Positions 22,468 through 34,767 of a stretch of 64,000 bases of DNA are shown piece after piece. The notes beneath the pieces were generated by a model. That model searched no databases, was not told where the DNA came from, and saw only the letters and a list, made by a program, of their open reading frames with translations. The stretch's first letter is position 1; each line of letters begins with the position of its first letter. The stretch comes from Carex sylvatica (lineage: Eukaryota; Streptophyta; Magnoliopsida; Poales; Cyperaceae), in the NCBI GenBank assembly GCA_964058845.1, contig CAXKVR010000109.1, positions 62,001 to 126,000 on the forward strand. The letters are read 5' to 3'. The position numbers and the translations under genes are program-made.

Positions 22468-22990
22468 TTGGATGTGGAATCCGCTTTTGCTATTCAACAT
22501 TTCTTATCATGTCGGCTCTTTGGCTTAGCATTATTGAGCAGAAACCTATCACAAGTCACAAGCTGATTTAAGTGCTACCTGCCTCTGTGGCTGTGGGCCT
22601 CTCTGCCTTAAAGAGAATTGCTAGTCCAAACATGGTGCAGATTTTAAGTACAGGTCAAATTTTAATTCGTACAGGCCAACGGTGAAAGAAATATAGCCAT
22701 AAATGATGAGACTAATTATAAGACTAATAAGTAGATATGTCATTTATTTTCATTGATATTCAAAAACCTTTCCAACGTACTCCGATTTTTATTTCAAATT
22801 CTCAAATTCCAACTTAACAATGGTAATTCAAATTTTTTTATCTTTTATTTTAAACAGTTTTTATTTTTTTATTTTTTTATTTTGTTGTGTAAGAAAGTTT
22901 TTAAACTGAAATTACTAGAATATTGTCAGTGTGGAAGAGTTTATTTTTTCTTTATCCACAATAGTTTTCAATTTTTTTGTTGTCACTAAG
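22468..22990. repeat. Dispersed repeat unit, copy 3
   Basis: Starts TGTGGAATCCGCTTTTGC and runs to CTCTCTGCCTTAAAGAG, then AATGATGAGACTAATTATAA and CAACTTAACAATGGTAATTC. The two blocks match those at 16,552-16,730 and 15,970-16,150 but in the opposite order. Confidence 0.65.
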
Positions 22991-23815
22991 GTTAAACACA
23001 ATTTAAATATGTTTATCATTTTTACTTTGTAACAGATTTTATTTACTTCTAACTTTGATATTGCATTAATAAAGTAAATACGGACTCTGATTCTTATTTT
23101 TTTTTTATAACTACAAAAGTTAGTAAAAAATAAACAAAATGCAAAAGCATACTATATCAGTATAAAAAAGTGTTAAAGCATGGGATTCTAATAATATGAA
23201 GAAGTGACATTTTATACTTGTTTTATTTTGTAGGCACAATCCGTAATGAAAACACTCGAGAAATTAATAGCCAGAGTAATACATAGGGTGTATAAAGAAA
23301 AGATGTGTAAGAGAGAACATCATACTCAAATTCTCATTCTCCTAATTCTTCAAATAAAACTTTGAATCATTATTCGACCTCTTAACTTTTCCTCTACGAA
23401 TTTTTGCCTTCACATTATACATCATATGGTCAACATTTTCGATATCTTCTTGTGATAGCTGTCAAAAAGAAAGATGAACAGAGATGTTGACAAATGCTTT
23501 ATGGTCGTGAGATAAGTTATTTATTTCAATTATCTAAATTTCGTCATCTGCCTTTTTACTTAACATTGATTCCACAATCAAGTGATCGATTTCAATTGTG
23601 TGAACCATAGTTCTGACATTGCATGACCTACTGAGTAGTCGGAGAACTTAATTGGATCCACTGGTACACTGATTTCAATTGCCAAAACATGAATATGAAA
23701 GAATTAAGGAATAGAAAGTATAATTTACAATATTTCTGGAATTAGTAAATTAAATATATATCGAACATGAATGTTCCATATATATCGAACAATTGCCGGA
23801 ACATGAATGTTTATT
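22991..23815. other. AT-rich intergenic DNA, nothing assigned
   Basis: No open frame with codon-like structure, RNA gene or clear repeat ends was seen. Confidence 0.5.
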
Positions 23816-24724
23816 GGATTGCGAAAGAACTTGAGTTCAATATATAGTCCACCTCACACATTATATAATTTTATATTTTATTTTTCAGTTCTTATCTAAC
23901 TTTTCTAGTTCCGCCCCTTAATTGCAATAAATTATTTTATAGGATAGTGGAAATTTTTAAGGCGCCTATAGACTTTATTATATATATCGAACTGGATTTA
24001 GATTGTTCTTAAAATATTCATCTCATCATTCTTTGACTATGTTTGGAGATCATGTCCATAGCTTATTTATAATTATATCATTTTTGAACCATAAATATAC
24101 AAGAATTTGGTGAGAGAAATAACTAATCCTACCTAAAAAAATATTGTTGATTTAAGATTTCTGAAAAAAATAACAAGTAAAATTTAGATTTTGGAACTCT
24201 AAAATTTTATTTATATGCATATTTGTTTGCACAACTTGGTACTTTAATTTGTATATTTTTAGCAAGAGAATTTTATCTAACTATTTTGTATGGCTTAGTC
24301 AGTTTAAAACTTGTTCGCAAGTAAAAATATTTCTTCAAGTTAGAAATTCTCTGACTAATAAAATATTTGTTCTTACCAGATTCATTATAAACAAACTACT
24401 TTTGAAAAAACTTCGCAGGTTCTATTTTCTTTGAGATAATATATAGCTTTCATTCGGAGCTCACAATGAAGCATTTATTTGGCGATTGGTCGATAGAGGC
24501 CCTCAATTAATATATATTAAATTAAACCTGATTTACTTCACATGGCTTGCATGTGCCACTAGATTACAATTGATGAGTGTGATTTTTTTAATCTGATATT
24601 CATTTTAGACTATTAGGGGAAAAGGCCTACTAAAATCTCAATAATCCAAAAATTGCATTCTCCAACTATACCCATTACATTTTCTCTTCCTCTTGAACAG
24701 TAGCTCTAGCCATTCAAAACAAAA
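23816..24724 (+). promoter_or_regulatory. NLR-A upstream region, shared with NLR-C
   Basis: This stretch matches 59,630-60,578 upstream of NLR-C nearly throughout, for example GAACTTGAGTTCAATAT, CACACATTATATAATTTTA, GCACAACTTGGTACTTTAAT and CATTCGGAGCTCACAATGAA. NLR-B shares only the last ~450 bp (38,740-39,208). It holds the 3' part of a hAT-type MITE (to about 23,925) that is complete upstream of NLR-C. A promoter function is inferred only from position and conservation; no core element is assigned. Confidence 0.55.
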
Positions 24725-27700
24725 ATGGTGATGATACTCAGTGCGTTCCTGCCGAAGTTTAGTGCACTTATCGTGGAGATGGTGCAGGATGAGGTGGGCA
24801 TGCTGCTTGGAATCCCTGGTCAGATGGAGAAGCTCAACAACACCGTTCGTGATATCCAATGTGTTCTTGCAGATGCTGAGAGGAAGCAGAGCAATAGCGA
24901 AGCCGTTGAGAGCTGGCTCAAGCAGCTCAAGGATGTCATGTATGATGCTGATGATGTCATCGACCTCTTGAAAATCAAGGGAACAGAACAATTTCCTGGC
25001 TCAAGTTCATATTCCTCTTCAAATGCCCGTTGTTTCATCCCTAATTTGCTGTCTTGCTTCCGCAACCCCCTCTTTACTCAGAAGATTGGGTCCAAAATCA
25101 AGGATATCAATTTGAGACTAGAGGAGATTGCGAAGAGAAAGCATGATCTGGGTTTAGCCGAATCACGATTCTTCTCTGAGCCTTCTAGTCGGGTTTGTCG
25201 AGTGGACACGATCATTACCCGCAAGACTGATCCCTCTGTTGTGCTAGATGATATTGTGGGAGACAAGATTGAAGAAGATACCGAGTTGCTAATGAACTGG
25301 CTGATCGAAGAAGATAAGGGTGTGCGAGAAATTTTTTGTGTTGCAGCCATTGTGGGGATGGGTGGAATAGGGAAGACCACTCTAGCAAAAAAGATCTTCA
25401 ATGATCATAGAATTCATGAGGAATTCCAGTTAAAAGTTTGGATCTGTGTCTCAAAGGAGGTGAAAGGAATAGAAATTTTGAAGTGTATGATCCGAGAGGC
25501 AGGAGGTGAGCATGGTGCCGCCACAGAAAGATCTGAGCTGGTGCCCTTACTCAAGGGGCTCGTTAAGGGGAAAAAATTCCTTCTTGTTCTCGATGATGTT
25601 TGGGAAGAGAGCCAAGTTGTTTGGGATGACCTGTTGCGTAATCCCATGACTGACGGAGCACATGGGAGTAGATTACTTGTCACAACTCGGGATGGAAGAG
25701 TTGCGAATAGAATGAAGGCAGCAAAATCACATCAAGTGAACAAGTTATCTGATGAGGATGGCTGGTCCTTGTTAGTTAAACAGGTATCACCTATAACTAT
25801 GATGGTATTTTACAATATACTCCTAATTTGAATTTTTATTAGATGTGCTAACCTGCTCAAATTTGCTCTACTTTTGTTCTTGGCTTCTTGTTATTTGAAG
25901 CAGCAGTTCACAACTAGCGTAATTAAAAGTATAGTTTTATATCTAGTTGTAGAAAAAGAAATTAATGCAGTCAGATATAGCAGTTCTTTTAATTTTCCAA
26001 TTAATTAATGCAAAATATTCGACCATGGGAAAATAAATTAGATTGTTCATTTACTGTAAAATTTGAATCTTTGTACCTTTAAATTTTCTGATATGCATGA
26101 CATTAATTTTGAAGAAAAAAAAATTAGAGAATACAAAGTTACCAACTAATTCATGTTTACACACTTATTTGACAGGTAGCCCCAAACGGAGTTGAGAGTG
26201 AGATTAAAGATCTCATGAAAATCGGAATGAAAATTGTTAAAAAATGTGACGGTTTGCCTATGGCCATCAAAAGCATAGGCGGTGTACTTTGCACAAAAGG
26301 CAACACAAGAGAGAAATGGGAAGCAATTCTTGAAAGCCATGTGTGGTTCATGAATGGGATATCGGAAGATGTCCATCGTGCTTTCTATTTGAGTTATGAG
26401 GATCTTCCATCACATTTGAAGCAATGCTTCATTTTTTGCTCGGTCTATCCTGAAGATTGGGTGTTTAGCAGAGCAGATTTAATCTATAGGTGGCAAGCAG
26501 AAGGATTTTATGAAGATAATGAAGATTTTTGGGAGTTGGGTCAATTGTATTACACAGAGTTATTACTGCGAAATCTTTTGGAAGATATGAGCAACTACGG
26601 TAGTTGGGCACAATGCAAAATGCATGACCTTTTGTGGTCTTTTGCCCGTCAATTAGGAAAATATGAGAACTATGTTTTAAGAGGGAGACAAGTTTTAACC
26701 AAGTCTGATGGTTCACTGAAAGTACGACGGTTATCAATAGCAGCAAATGATGTGGTGAACACTCAAGTAATTAAAAATGAAAAAGGGGTGAGAACATTAT
26801 TACTTCAGAATAAACCTAATGTAGCACTTGATGATCTATGTAAAGCTGCTCCTAAGCTTCGCATTTTAGATCTATATATGTCCGATATCTCAAGTCTACC
26901 AGATTCTTTGTTTAGCCTTGTGCATCTCAGAATGTTGGAAGTGAGTCATACGAAGTTGAGAAATATTCCAAATTCCTTGGGAAATCTAAGAAATTTAGAA
27001 TGTCTTGATTGTTCAGACTGTACTGAGTTGTCCCACATCCCGCAAAGCATTAGTAATCTACGAGAGCTGAGGTGTCTTAGTTTTACAAATACAAAGGTCA
27101 AGGCAATCCCAATGGGATTAAAGAATATGAAAAAGCTCATTGGTTTATATGGTTTCCAGCCATACAATAATAGTTTTGAGGGATTCAGTAGCCTAGACGA
27201 ACTAGAATCTCAATCACAACTCATTGAACTTAGGTTAGTGGGCTTAGAGAGTGTATCTGATAGGAACATAGCAGAAAGAGCTAACCTTAAAACCAAGAAT
27301 AAGTTGAGAAAACTTTACCTTTCCTACACTTCATTTAGTTCGGAAGAACAACTTTCCCGAACTAATGAGGAGAAGATATCAACTGAGGATGTTTTAAATG
27401 AGCTCCGTCCTCCATGTTCTATAGTTGATATCTTCCTAATTGGTTACATTGGTAGATCTCTTCCTAATTGGTTGAATCTGGGAGCAGACCTTCCAAACTT
27501 GAAATACCTTACTATTGCACATAGTGAATGCTTTGAGAGGCTTGCCCCATTAGGCCAACTCCCTAATTTGGATTTCCTTGATATATACTGTGTCTATTCA
27601 GTGGTTAGTGTGGGAGAAGAATTCGTTTGGGGTGATATCCAAAGCAGAGAAACAGTAGCAACTAGTTGTCTTGCCAAGCCTGCATTTCCCAAATTGAGTA

Positions 27701-28293
27701 CACTGTACTTTGATAATTTGTCCAATTGGAAAGAGTGGCAGTGGAATAAGGGACAACCAGCCATGCCCAAACTAAAGCGTTTTAGAATTGAACGTTGTCC
27801 CCAGTTGAGATTTCTTCCGGAGGGTCTTTCACATTATGCTACTTCCTTGGAGCACGTAATTATTAAAAAAGATGACAACCTGATTACCGTAGAGAACCTC
27901 CCAACAACGAAAGAAATTAATATTTCGGACTGTCCTAACTTGGTGAGGATTTCTAATATACCAAACATCTTATTTATTGAGATTATGGGATGCCCAGATC
28001 TAAGAACTTTGGAGAACCTTAAATCATTACAAAGAATGAAATTGGTTGATTTTGAAATGAAAGCCCTTCCAGAATACTTGGTGACAATAATGCCACAGAA
28101 GCTAACGATCAAATGTAGTGAGGAGCTGTTTAGGGAGATTGCTACCCAAGGAGACACGGGTTCTGAGTGGCACAAATTCAAGCACATTGACAAGGTGAAG
28201 CTTTCCACACTGGATGAATCGCTCTATGCTACCTACCAGAAGAAACCATTCAATTTCACCACCAATATAAGCACAAGGTCAGTTCAGAGATGA
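24725..28293 (+). CDS. NLR-A: CC-NB-ARC-LRR disease resistance protein, intact
   Basis: Two exons, 24,725-25,783 and 26,176-28,293, with a 392-bp GT-AG intron in phase 0; 1,058 residues. An N-terminal coiled-coil (Rx-N type) domain carries the EDVID-like motif DADDVID (residues 74-80). NB-ARC motifs: P-loop GMGGIGKTT (211-219), kinase-2 LLVLDDVW (286-293), RNBS-B GSRLLVTTR (314-322), GLPMA (379-383, variant of GLPLA), RNBS-D CFIFCSVYP (about 437-445), and MHD at about 502-504. Irregular leucine-rich repeats follow from about residue 560 to the end. By family knowledge this is an intracellular pathogen sensor of the RGA-like CNL type, switched by ADP/ATP exchange. The start is the first ATG after the conserved upstream block. 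NLR-B and NLR-C are close paralogues. Nothing in the sequence suggests loss of function. Confidence 0.95.
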
Positions 28294-28990
28294 TGTGATG
28301 TTTTCATTACTCTTTTTGTTTAGGTATATTAATTCTTGTACGTGATCTAACTAGGTTTATATTAATTGTCATATATTTAATTGCTCAAATATCATATCTA
28401 ATTCATGAATTTGCTTGACAAATCTACCGTAGTCTCTGTTGAGAAGTAATTCAAAATTGTTTGTTGAAATCTGCATTGGTTAGTTATTTTTAGCATGTTA
28501 TGTAGTGGCTGTTATTTTAGTAAATTAATGGGATGTTATTTTAGGAAAGTTGTGATGCTTATTTTAGGAACGTTATATTTTTTTAAATACTGTAATTTGT
28601 GTATCAGAAAATACAATTGAGCATTTTGAGAAATCTATTTCTGTTTACTCAGTATTTTCTTAGAAATTATGTTTCTCTCTACAAGTATTGCAATTCATAG
28701 AGTAAAACCCAGTTTTTGTACCAGAAAAGGCTGCAGCATATAGTCCTATTTCCAACAGTCTCCTACTATTATACAGAGTATAGTATTTACAATTTAGAAT
28801 GCCCATTATATTAGTTTGTACCAGTTAATTGTGGCAATTGTACTGTCAACTCCATAATTTTCCATAGATTTTACTTTGTCAGCACTATTTTACCCTTATC
28901 TCTGAATATTTGCATGTTGGTGAGCCTTTATTTCATCTGTCATTGTACAATTTCATAATTTTTTTTTTCAGAATAAGGGTCTAACCCTTA
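28294..28990 (+). repeat. NLR 3' flank, copy A
   Basis: Conserved with 29,697-30,376 and with 42,772-43,432: TTACTCTTTTTGTTTAGGTA, CAATTGAGCATTTTG, ACCAGTTTTTGTACCAGAAA and ATATTTGCATGTTGGTGAG. Probably 3' UTR plus downstream DNA carried along in NLR duplications. Confidence 0.8.
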
Positions 28991-29493
28991 TTTGTTGTAT
29001 AATTTTCTGAGGATTTAACTAAGAAAAATATCTTTGAAGGGAGTGACAAGTACAGTACCCCTGTTTTTGTCTTCAAGTGAGCTTGGTTTTTGTCTAGCTT
29101 GTTCTTATCTGTTTTTGACCCCTGTTTTCTTTCTCATGATTCCTGATTTTAACTGTGATATCATTTACTATAAAAGTGCAAAAACTGTTTTGGGACAATT
29201 ATCTCAAATAGCATCATATCTAAATTTTCTCATTCATTACATGCATACAATATCTCTGCAAGCAGTCATACATATTTTATTGTTGTGCATTCTAGTTCTA
29301 CAATAAAACAAACTTAGAGATAGGTTTTTCTAAGCACTTTAATTGATAATTTTCTTAATTTACATTAGTGAAAAGCAAAATATGACAAATATTGTGCATT
29401 TATATTCAAATTTGAAGTCAAAACAAATTTATTGAGAAAATATATAATATGAACTCACAGGATATTGTTGCTAGGCATCATGTATTATATTGA

Positions 29494-29696
29494 TATTTGG
29501 TTGATTTTGAAATTGAATCCCTCCCAGATTACTTGATGATGATAATGCCACAGAAACTAGCAATCAAGTGTAGTGAGGAGCTGTATCGGGAGATTGCTAC
29601 CCAAGGAGTCACGGGTTCTGAGTGGCACAAATTCAAGCACATTGACAAGGGGAAGCTTTCACCACCAATATAAGCACAAGGTCAGTTCAGAGATGA
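29494..29696 (+). pseudogene. NLR 3'-end fragment
   Basis: Matches the last ~270 bases of the NLR coding region: TTGGTTGATTTTGAAATTGA, ATAATGCCACAGAAACTAGC, GAGATTGCTACCCAAGGAG, then ATTCAAGCACATTGACAAGG. It lacks about 70 bases near the end: AAGCTTTC is joined directly to ACCACCAATATAAGC. There is no upstream NB-ARC or LRR sequence, so it is a non-functional scrap of a former tandem copy. It is followed by its own copy of the NLR 3' flank (to about 30,376). Confidence 0.85.
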
Positions 29697-30376
29697 TGTG
29701 ATCTTTTCATTACTCTTTTTGTTTAGGTATGCTAATTCCTTACGTGATCTAACTAGCTTTATATTAATTGTCATGTATTTAATTATTCAAATATCACACC
29801 CAATTCATGATTTTGCGTGATCTAAATCCACCGTAGTTTCTTGAAATCTGCGTTGGTTATTTCCAACATATAGTTATTTTAAGAATAGTTGACATAGTGG
29901 GCTGTTTTTTCAGTAAATTAGTGGGATGTTATTTTAGGAAAGTTGTGATGCTTATTTAGGAACGTTATAGTGTTTTAGAAACTGTAATTTGTGTATTAGA
30001 AAGTACAATTGAGCATTTTGTGAAATCTGTTTCTGTTTACCAGTATTTTCTCAGAAATTCTGTCTCTCTACGAGTTTTGCAATTCATAAAGTAAAAACCA
30101 GTTTTTGTACCAGAAAAGGCATATAGTCACGTTTCCAATAGCCTCCTACTATTCTACAGAGTAGAATTCACAATTTGGAGTGCTCTAGTATATTAGTTTG
30201 TACCAGTTTATTTGTGGCAATTGTACTGTCAGCTCCGTCATTTTTCGTACATTTTACTTTGTCAGCACTGTTTTACCATTATCTCTGAATATTTGCATGT
30301 TGGTGAGCATATTTTTCATCTTTCATTGAACAAATTTTCATAAATTTTTTATTTTTTGAAGATAAGGGTCTAACCA
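29697..30376 (+). repeat. NLR 3' flank, copy attached to the fragment
   Basis: Follows the NLR scrap and matches 28,294-28,990, ending with GATAAGGGTCTAACC. It then joins truncated LPP exon 1 sequence within about 30 bases. Confidence 0.8.
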
Positions 30377-30974
30377 TAGAAGGAAAAATCGGCCGTTACG
30401 GTGCGATCGCATGGATCTACTGTTGCGAGATTTGACATGTATGATTGGATCATACTTATTTTATTAGCCATGACCGATGGTTTACTGAATATAATCGAGC
30501 CATTTCACCGATTTGTGGGAAGAGATATGATGACAGATTTGAGGTCTCCACTAAAGGGCAATACCGTACCATTCTGAGTTGTGCCGGTACGTTGTTACTG
30601 TATCACTTAGTATATAAATTTTGTATTTTAATTGGAGTAATTTTTAATTTTTGTCTATTTTGTTATTGTTAGATAATAGCAATAATATTGCCGATTGTGA
30701 TATTTGTTGGGATTTATTTTAAGAAGAAGAATGTGTATGACTTGCATCATGCTATACTCGGTAACTATCTTTTTATCTAAATTATTTTCTTTTAAATAGT
30801 CTATACTCGAAATTATTTACTGTTCGAAACATGTTTTAGTGGAGATCATACAAACATATTAGAAGAATTTATAGATATACCCATCACAACTCCGTGATTT
30901 AAATATTTCCCTATCAAAATATCAAAGTTAATTATCATGAAGATGCACTAGTACAAAAAATCCCTTCACCGACT

Positions 30975-31400
30975 CTTTACCACTGACTGTTTTAAGCAAA
31001 GCATCAGTGTTGCTCATACTACACTGACTGTTTTCTAGAAACAGTCAGTGTTAGTGCTCAACACTGACTGTTTTAGAAAAGAGTCAGTGTTGAGCACTAA
31101 CACTGACTGTTTTTAAGGCGTCAGTGTTGAGTACTAACACTGACTCCTTAAAAACAGTCAGTGTTGGTGCTCAACACTGACTCTTTTCTAAAACAGTCAG
31201 TGTTGAGCACCAACACTGACTGTTTTTAGAAAACAGTCAGTGTTGAGCACCAATACTGACTCTTTTCTAAAACAGTCAGTGTTGAGCACCAACACTGACT
31301 GTTTTTAAGGCGTCAGTGTTGAGTACTAACACTGACTCCTTAAAAACAGTCAGTGTTGGTGCTCAACACTGACTGTTTTTAAAGAAACAGTCAGTGTTAG
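30975..31400. repeat. CACTA 5' subterminal repeat array
   Basis: At least a dozen alternating copies of AACACTGACTGTTTTT and AAAACAGTCAGTGTT, separated by short links such as GAGCACC and AAGGCG. Adjacent copies are inverted, so each pair can fold into a hairpin. In CACTA elements such arrays are the binding sites of the element's own TNPA-like protein. Confidence 0.85.
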
Positions 31401-31401
31401 T

Positions 31402-32490
31402 TCTTAATTGTTTTTTTTTTCAAATATCATAATTAAAAATATATTATTTTAGTTTGAACATTTCATTGAACACATGTAATATATTAATTTATTTAATAAA
31501 ATCTTTCAAGTTTTTACAAATACGAATTAAATAATTGATTTCAACTAGAATTTTGCGTGTGTTAACAAATTTTATAAGGCAATCAAATTAAGTAATTTGT
31601 GAATTTTTACAATACAATTAAGTCTTTTCAAATTTATAATATATTTTTAAACTTTGATTAGTTGTTAAGAAAATACGTACATAAATAAATAATATGATAA
31701 TTTAATTTATGTTAAACAAAATAAAAATAAAAATATATTAATTAGAAACAGTGAAAATTTAAATTGTAGATAGATTTCATGTTAGGGATGTATAACTATT
31801 TGAGAAATAAATTATTAATATCACTTGTACATTTAGAAATAACTTATTAGGGATGTATAACTATTTGAGAATAAAAATTTATGCATTGTGTATATTTTGT
31901 AAGATATGTAATAATTAAGTTTAATTGTTTAAATTGAATTTATAGATGCTTAAAAAACAATGTTGAGCACCAACACTGACGCTTAAAAAACACATCTTGC
32001 AATTTTATTTTATTATATAAAAAATTAGCAGTACAATCTCCATTTATTTTATATACTATATAATATTGTCTTACGGGCAGTGTTGTAAATATAATCAAAG
32101 TATATCGTATCTACTCTGTGAGGATCGATGTGACAAATTAAACACCACGTTGAGGAGAACCACGCGCACATAGAAATAAACTATGTGAAATTTTAGATAA
32201 TTTTACTTGTACATTCATAAATAATTTATTAGGGTTCAATTTTATTTAAAAATAATAATTTCTGTGTATTATGTGAATTTTATTTAAAAATTTTATTTAT
32301 TTTTTATATTTTTATTTGTACCATTTTTCATTCTATTTTAAATTTTTCTCTTAATTATTTTTTTTCAAATATCATAATTAAAAATATATTATTTTGGTTT
32401 GAACATTTCATTGAACACATTAATTTATTTAATAAAATCAAGTTAAAACTTAAAATATTTCAAGTTTTTACACATACGAATTTAATAATT
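31402..32490. repeat. CACTA interior AT-rich segment with a ~140-bp direct duplication
   Basis: CAAATATCATAATTAAAAAT to TTTATTTAATAAAATC appears at about 31,420-31,505 and again at about 32,366-32,440, with flanking similarity. No ORF. Confidence 0.75.
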
Positions 32491-32765
32491 ACAAGATAAT
32501 GCAAGAAGATGGAGAATCCTAAAGGAAATCACAAGTTATTTGAAATGTGATTTCCACCGAAATAAGAAATGATGATATCGATGATGCCAGTTATTTACGG
32601 CATGATCATCAAGATGGAGAATATGTGAATTAATTAATCAGTCAATGTGATAAGCTATTAAGATACATTATTCTAAATTCAATTTAATTCTAACTTCAAA
32701 TTTTGCCTAAAATTATTCTAATGTTGTATATATATTTATTGCAGAAAAAATTGAATTCAAATTTT

Positions 32766-33000
32766 ACTGACGCTTGAAAAACAGTCAGTGTTGGTTGCTA
32801 ACACTGACTGTTTTAAAAAAAACAGTCAGTGTTTGTAATCAACACTGACTGTTTTTAAAAAAACAGTCAGTGTTTGCAACCAACACTGACTGTTTAAAAA
32901 AACAGTCAGTGTTTGCAACCAACACTGACTGTTTTTTAAAACAGTCGGTGTTGGGTTCATCACTGACTGTTTTTTTATTTTTAGCAGCCCGTCGGTGTTT
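32766..33000. repeat. CACTA internal array of the same subterminal motif
   Basis: Copies of AACACTGACTGTTTTT/AAAACAGTCAGTGTT lie about 1.8 kb inside the left end, after the direct duplication. This suggests that an element end was duplicated or that two related elements fused. Confidence 0.8.
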
Positions 33001-33039
33001 CTTGATATAAAAATTTGCTAGCGAAAAATTTTCGTCCCC

Positions 33040-33350
33040 CCATTCTCTTTCAACCAGCCGCGCGCGCTAAGGAAATTTTCATTTCCCGGCCCTTCCCCTA
33101 AACTCTTCTAATTTCAAAACCCAAATACCTCTAAGAGAAAACAAAATTTCGAAACCCAAACCCTTCTAATCTCTCGGCGAGCACACCTCTACCTCCGCCT
33201 TGCACAAGCACACCTCCGAGCATGCCTCCGCCTTGATGTCTATCTCTATCTCTGACCCCCGATCCAGAGCTGCCTCTTCTTGCCGCGATCGCTCTCTTTC
33301 TCTCTGACCCCCGATCTAAGTTTTTCGCCGTTGATTCTCACATCAAGGTA
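33040..33350 (+). other. GC-richer leader-like segment inside the CACTA element
   Basis: Unlike its AT-rich surroundings this part is rich in C and T (CCAGCCGCGCGCGCTAAGG, CACCTCTACCTCCGCC, TCTCTCTGACCCCCGATC). It ends CACATCAAG before GTACCTTTTATC, a plausible splice donor. It could be a captured promoter/5' UTR exon or part of the element's own transcription unit. The source was not recognised. Confidence 0.4.
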
Positions 33351-33762
33351 CCTTTTATCAATCCGATTAAACGGGTCGATGCTCCACTATTTTCTCTGCT
33401 CATAACTTCTCTCTTTATCTCTCTCCCCTTCTACTACCTGGACGGGAAGTAATAGAGGCAGCGACGGTTATAGCGCTCTTGCTTACGACCTAATTGGAAG
33501 ATTAATTTGTGCTCTTGTAACATGCATTTTTGTCAGAGGCTTGTATTTTGCTTTTCGATATCATATTTCGACCTACTGCTCCAATTCGTTAAATTTCAGA
33601 AAATTGGGTTCTTTTCTTTCCTTGATTTGATCAATAGAGTTCTATTTGAAGAAAAAATTTCCCTTTTTGCTCAAGTTTTGTTAAGATAAAGCATTTGGAT
33701 TGAAATTTACTGGCTTTGTTGATTATATACAATTTAATTTGTGCTAATTTGTTTCTGTCCAG

Positions 33763-34027
33763 TGGGCTCTACCAAATGGGACAGTTCCCACACTGGAATG
33801 TTTGGTCTGAATGGAATGGCCAGGTCAGCATCACACACTTTTTCTTTCTAATAATTTTTCAGTATTTTTTTTCGTAGTAGTGTGTTTTTGTGAAAGGAGG
33901 GGGATGGGTTGTGATTAATCAGTTTTAATGGCAGTATCGGGATATAGTGCGGCAGTTTATAAAAGGAACCAACGGCTTTGCAGGAGCTTTTGCGGAGTGT
34001 CTCTGCGGCAGTCCCAACTTGTACCAG
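33763..34027 (+). pseudogene. ISA1: Captured isoamylase (starch debranching) exon pair
   Basis: Two exon-like blocks with intact GT-AG borders: 33,763-33,823 and 33,935-34,027. The first reads GLYQMGQFPHWNVWSEWNGQ once the split glycine codon is assumed; the second starts YRDIVRQFIKGTNGFAGAF and continues through AECLCGSPNLYQ. From family knowledge these match the catalytic (alpha/beta)8-barrel region of plant isoamylase 1 (sugary1 type) rather than isoamylase 3. Both blocks stay open and in phase, but the rest of the enzyme is missing, so this is a gene fragment carried by the CACTA element. It lies on the + strand like the kinase fragment downstream. Confidence 0.85.
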
Positions 34028-34767
34028 GTATCTGTTTATCTATCTATCTATCTGTCGTGCTGCTACATTATACTCTGTGTGCATTCCTCAATTTTTTTAA
34101 TTCAATTTGACAATGCAAAAGAAAAAGTGAATCCATATTTTTGTACCCAATTTATTTGCAAATATGATAAATTATCCCTTCATTATAATCATAGGAAGTT
34201 TAGACTTTCATATCAAGTCAAGCAGAATATAGGGTTGAAAAGTACTTCTCTTCTGAGCCTGCTTTCTGATTCGGCAAGGGTTCAAGGGTTCATTAACAAT
34301 GTTTAATTAATGAGTTAGCATGAGGCTTAAATGTGACATCTAGCATTAATGTTTAATTGAAGAGACTTTAGATTAAAATGAGGTTATAGTGCTTAATTGA
34401 GGATTAACCGAGGCTTGATATAGGGTTATGCATACAGGCTAGCTGGCCACCAGGGCTTGGAAAGGGGTTTATTGCCTTTGTGTATGCTCAATCTGTATTA
34501 GATTTAATTAGCTAGTTGGGTTCATATTCAGGACAATTGAAATTTTGGGCACTTCTAATTTGTATGATGGAACCATTCTAACGAGGACAAATCTGAAAAT
34601 ATTGACTTAAATGTTGAGTAATAGATTTTAAGTTTTAATAAATTCGCATATTGGCTTTATTTTTTGTCTTTTGTTTTGTTCTGATTCAGGAAATTGCAAC
34701 TTAAATATTTTTCTGGTTTTGGTTTGTTGAAATTGCAACTTAAATCTGCATATTGGCTTTATTTCAG

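Noticed and set aside
24638..25683. Several open frames on the minus strand over the NLR exons (also at 39,236-39,882 and 60,495-61,252)
   Set aside because: They are antisense shadows of the NLR coding exons with no family resemblance.
28265..28293. An extra 3' intron in the NLR genes starting at AAGGTCAGTT
   Set aside because: A donor-like sequence exists, but no conserved downstream coding exon was seen in the three 3' flanks, and the open frame closes normally within a few codons.
30975..31400. CRISPR-like array of regularly spaced short repeats
   Set aside because: Repeats alternate in orientation, spacers are a few bases long, and the array lies at the end of a CACTA transposon in a plant genome.
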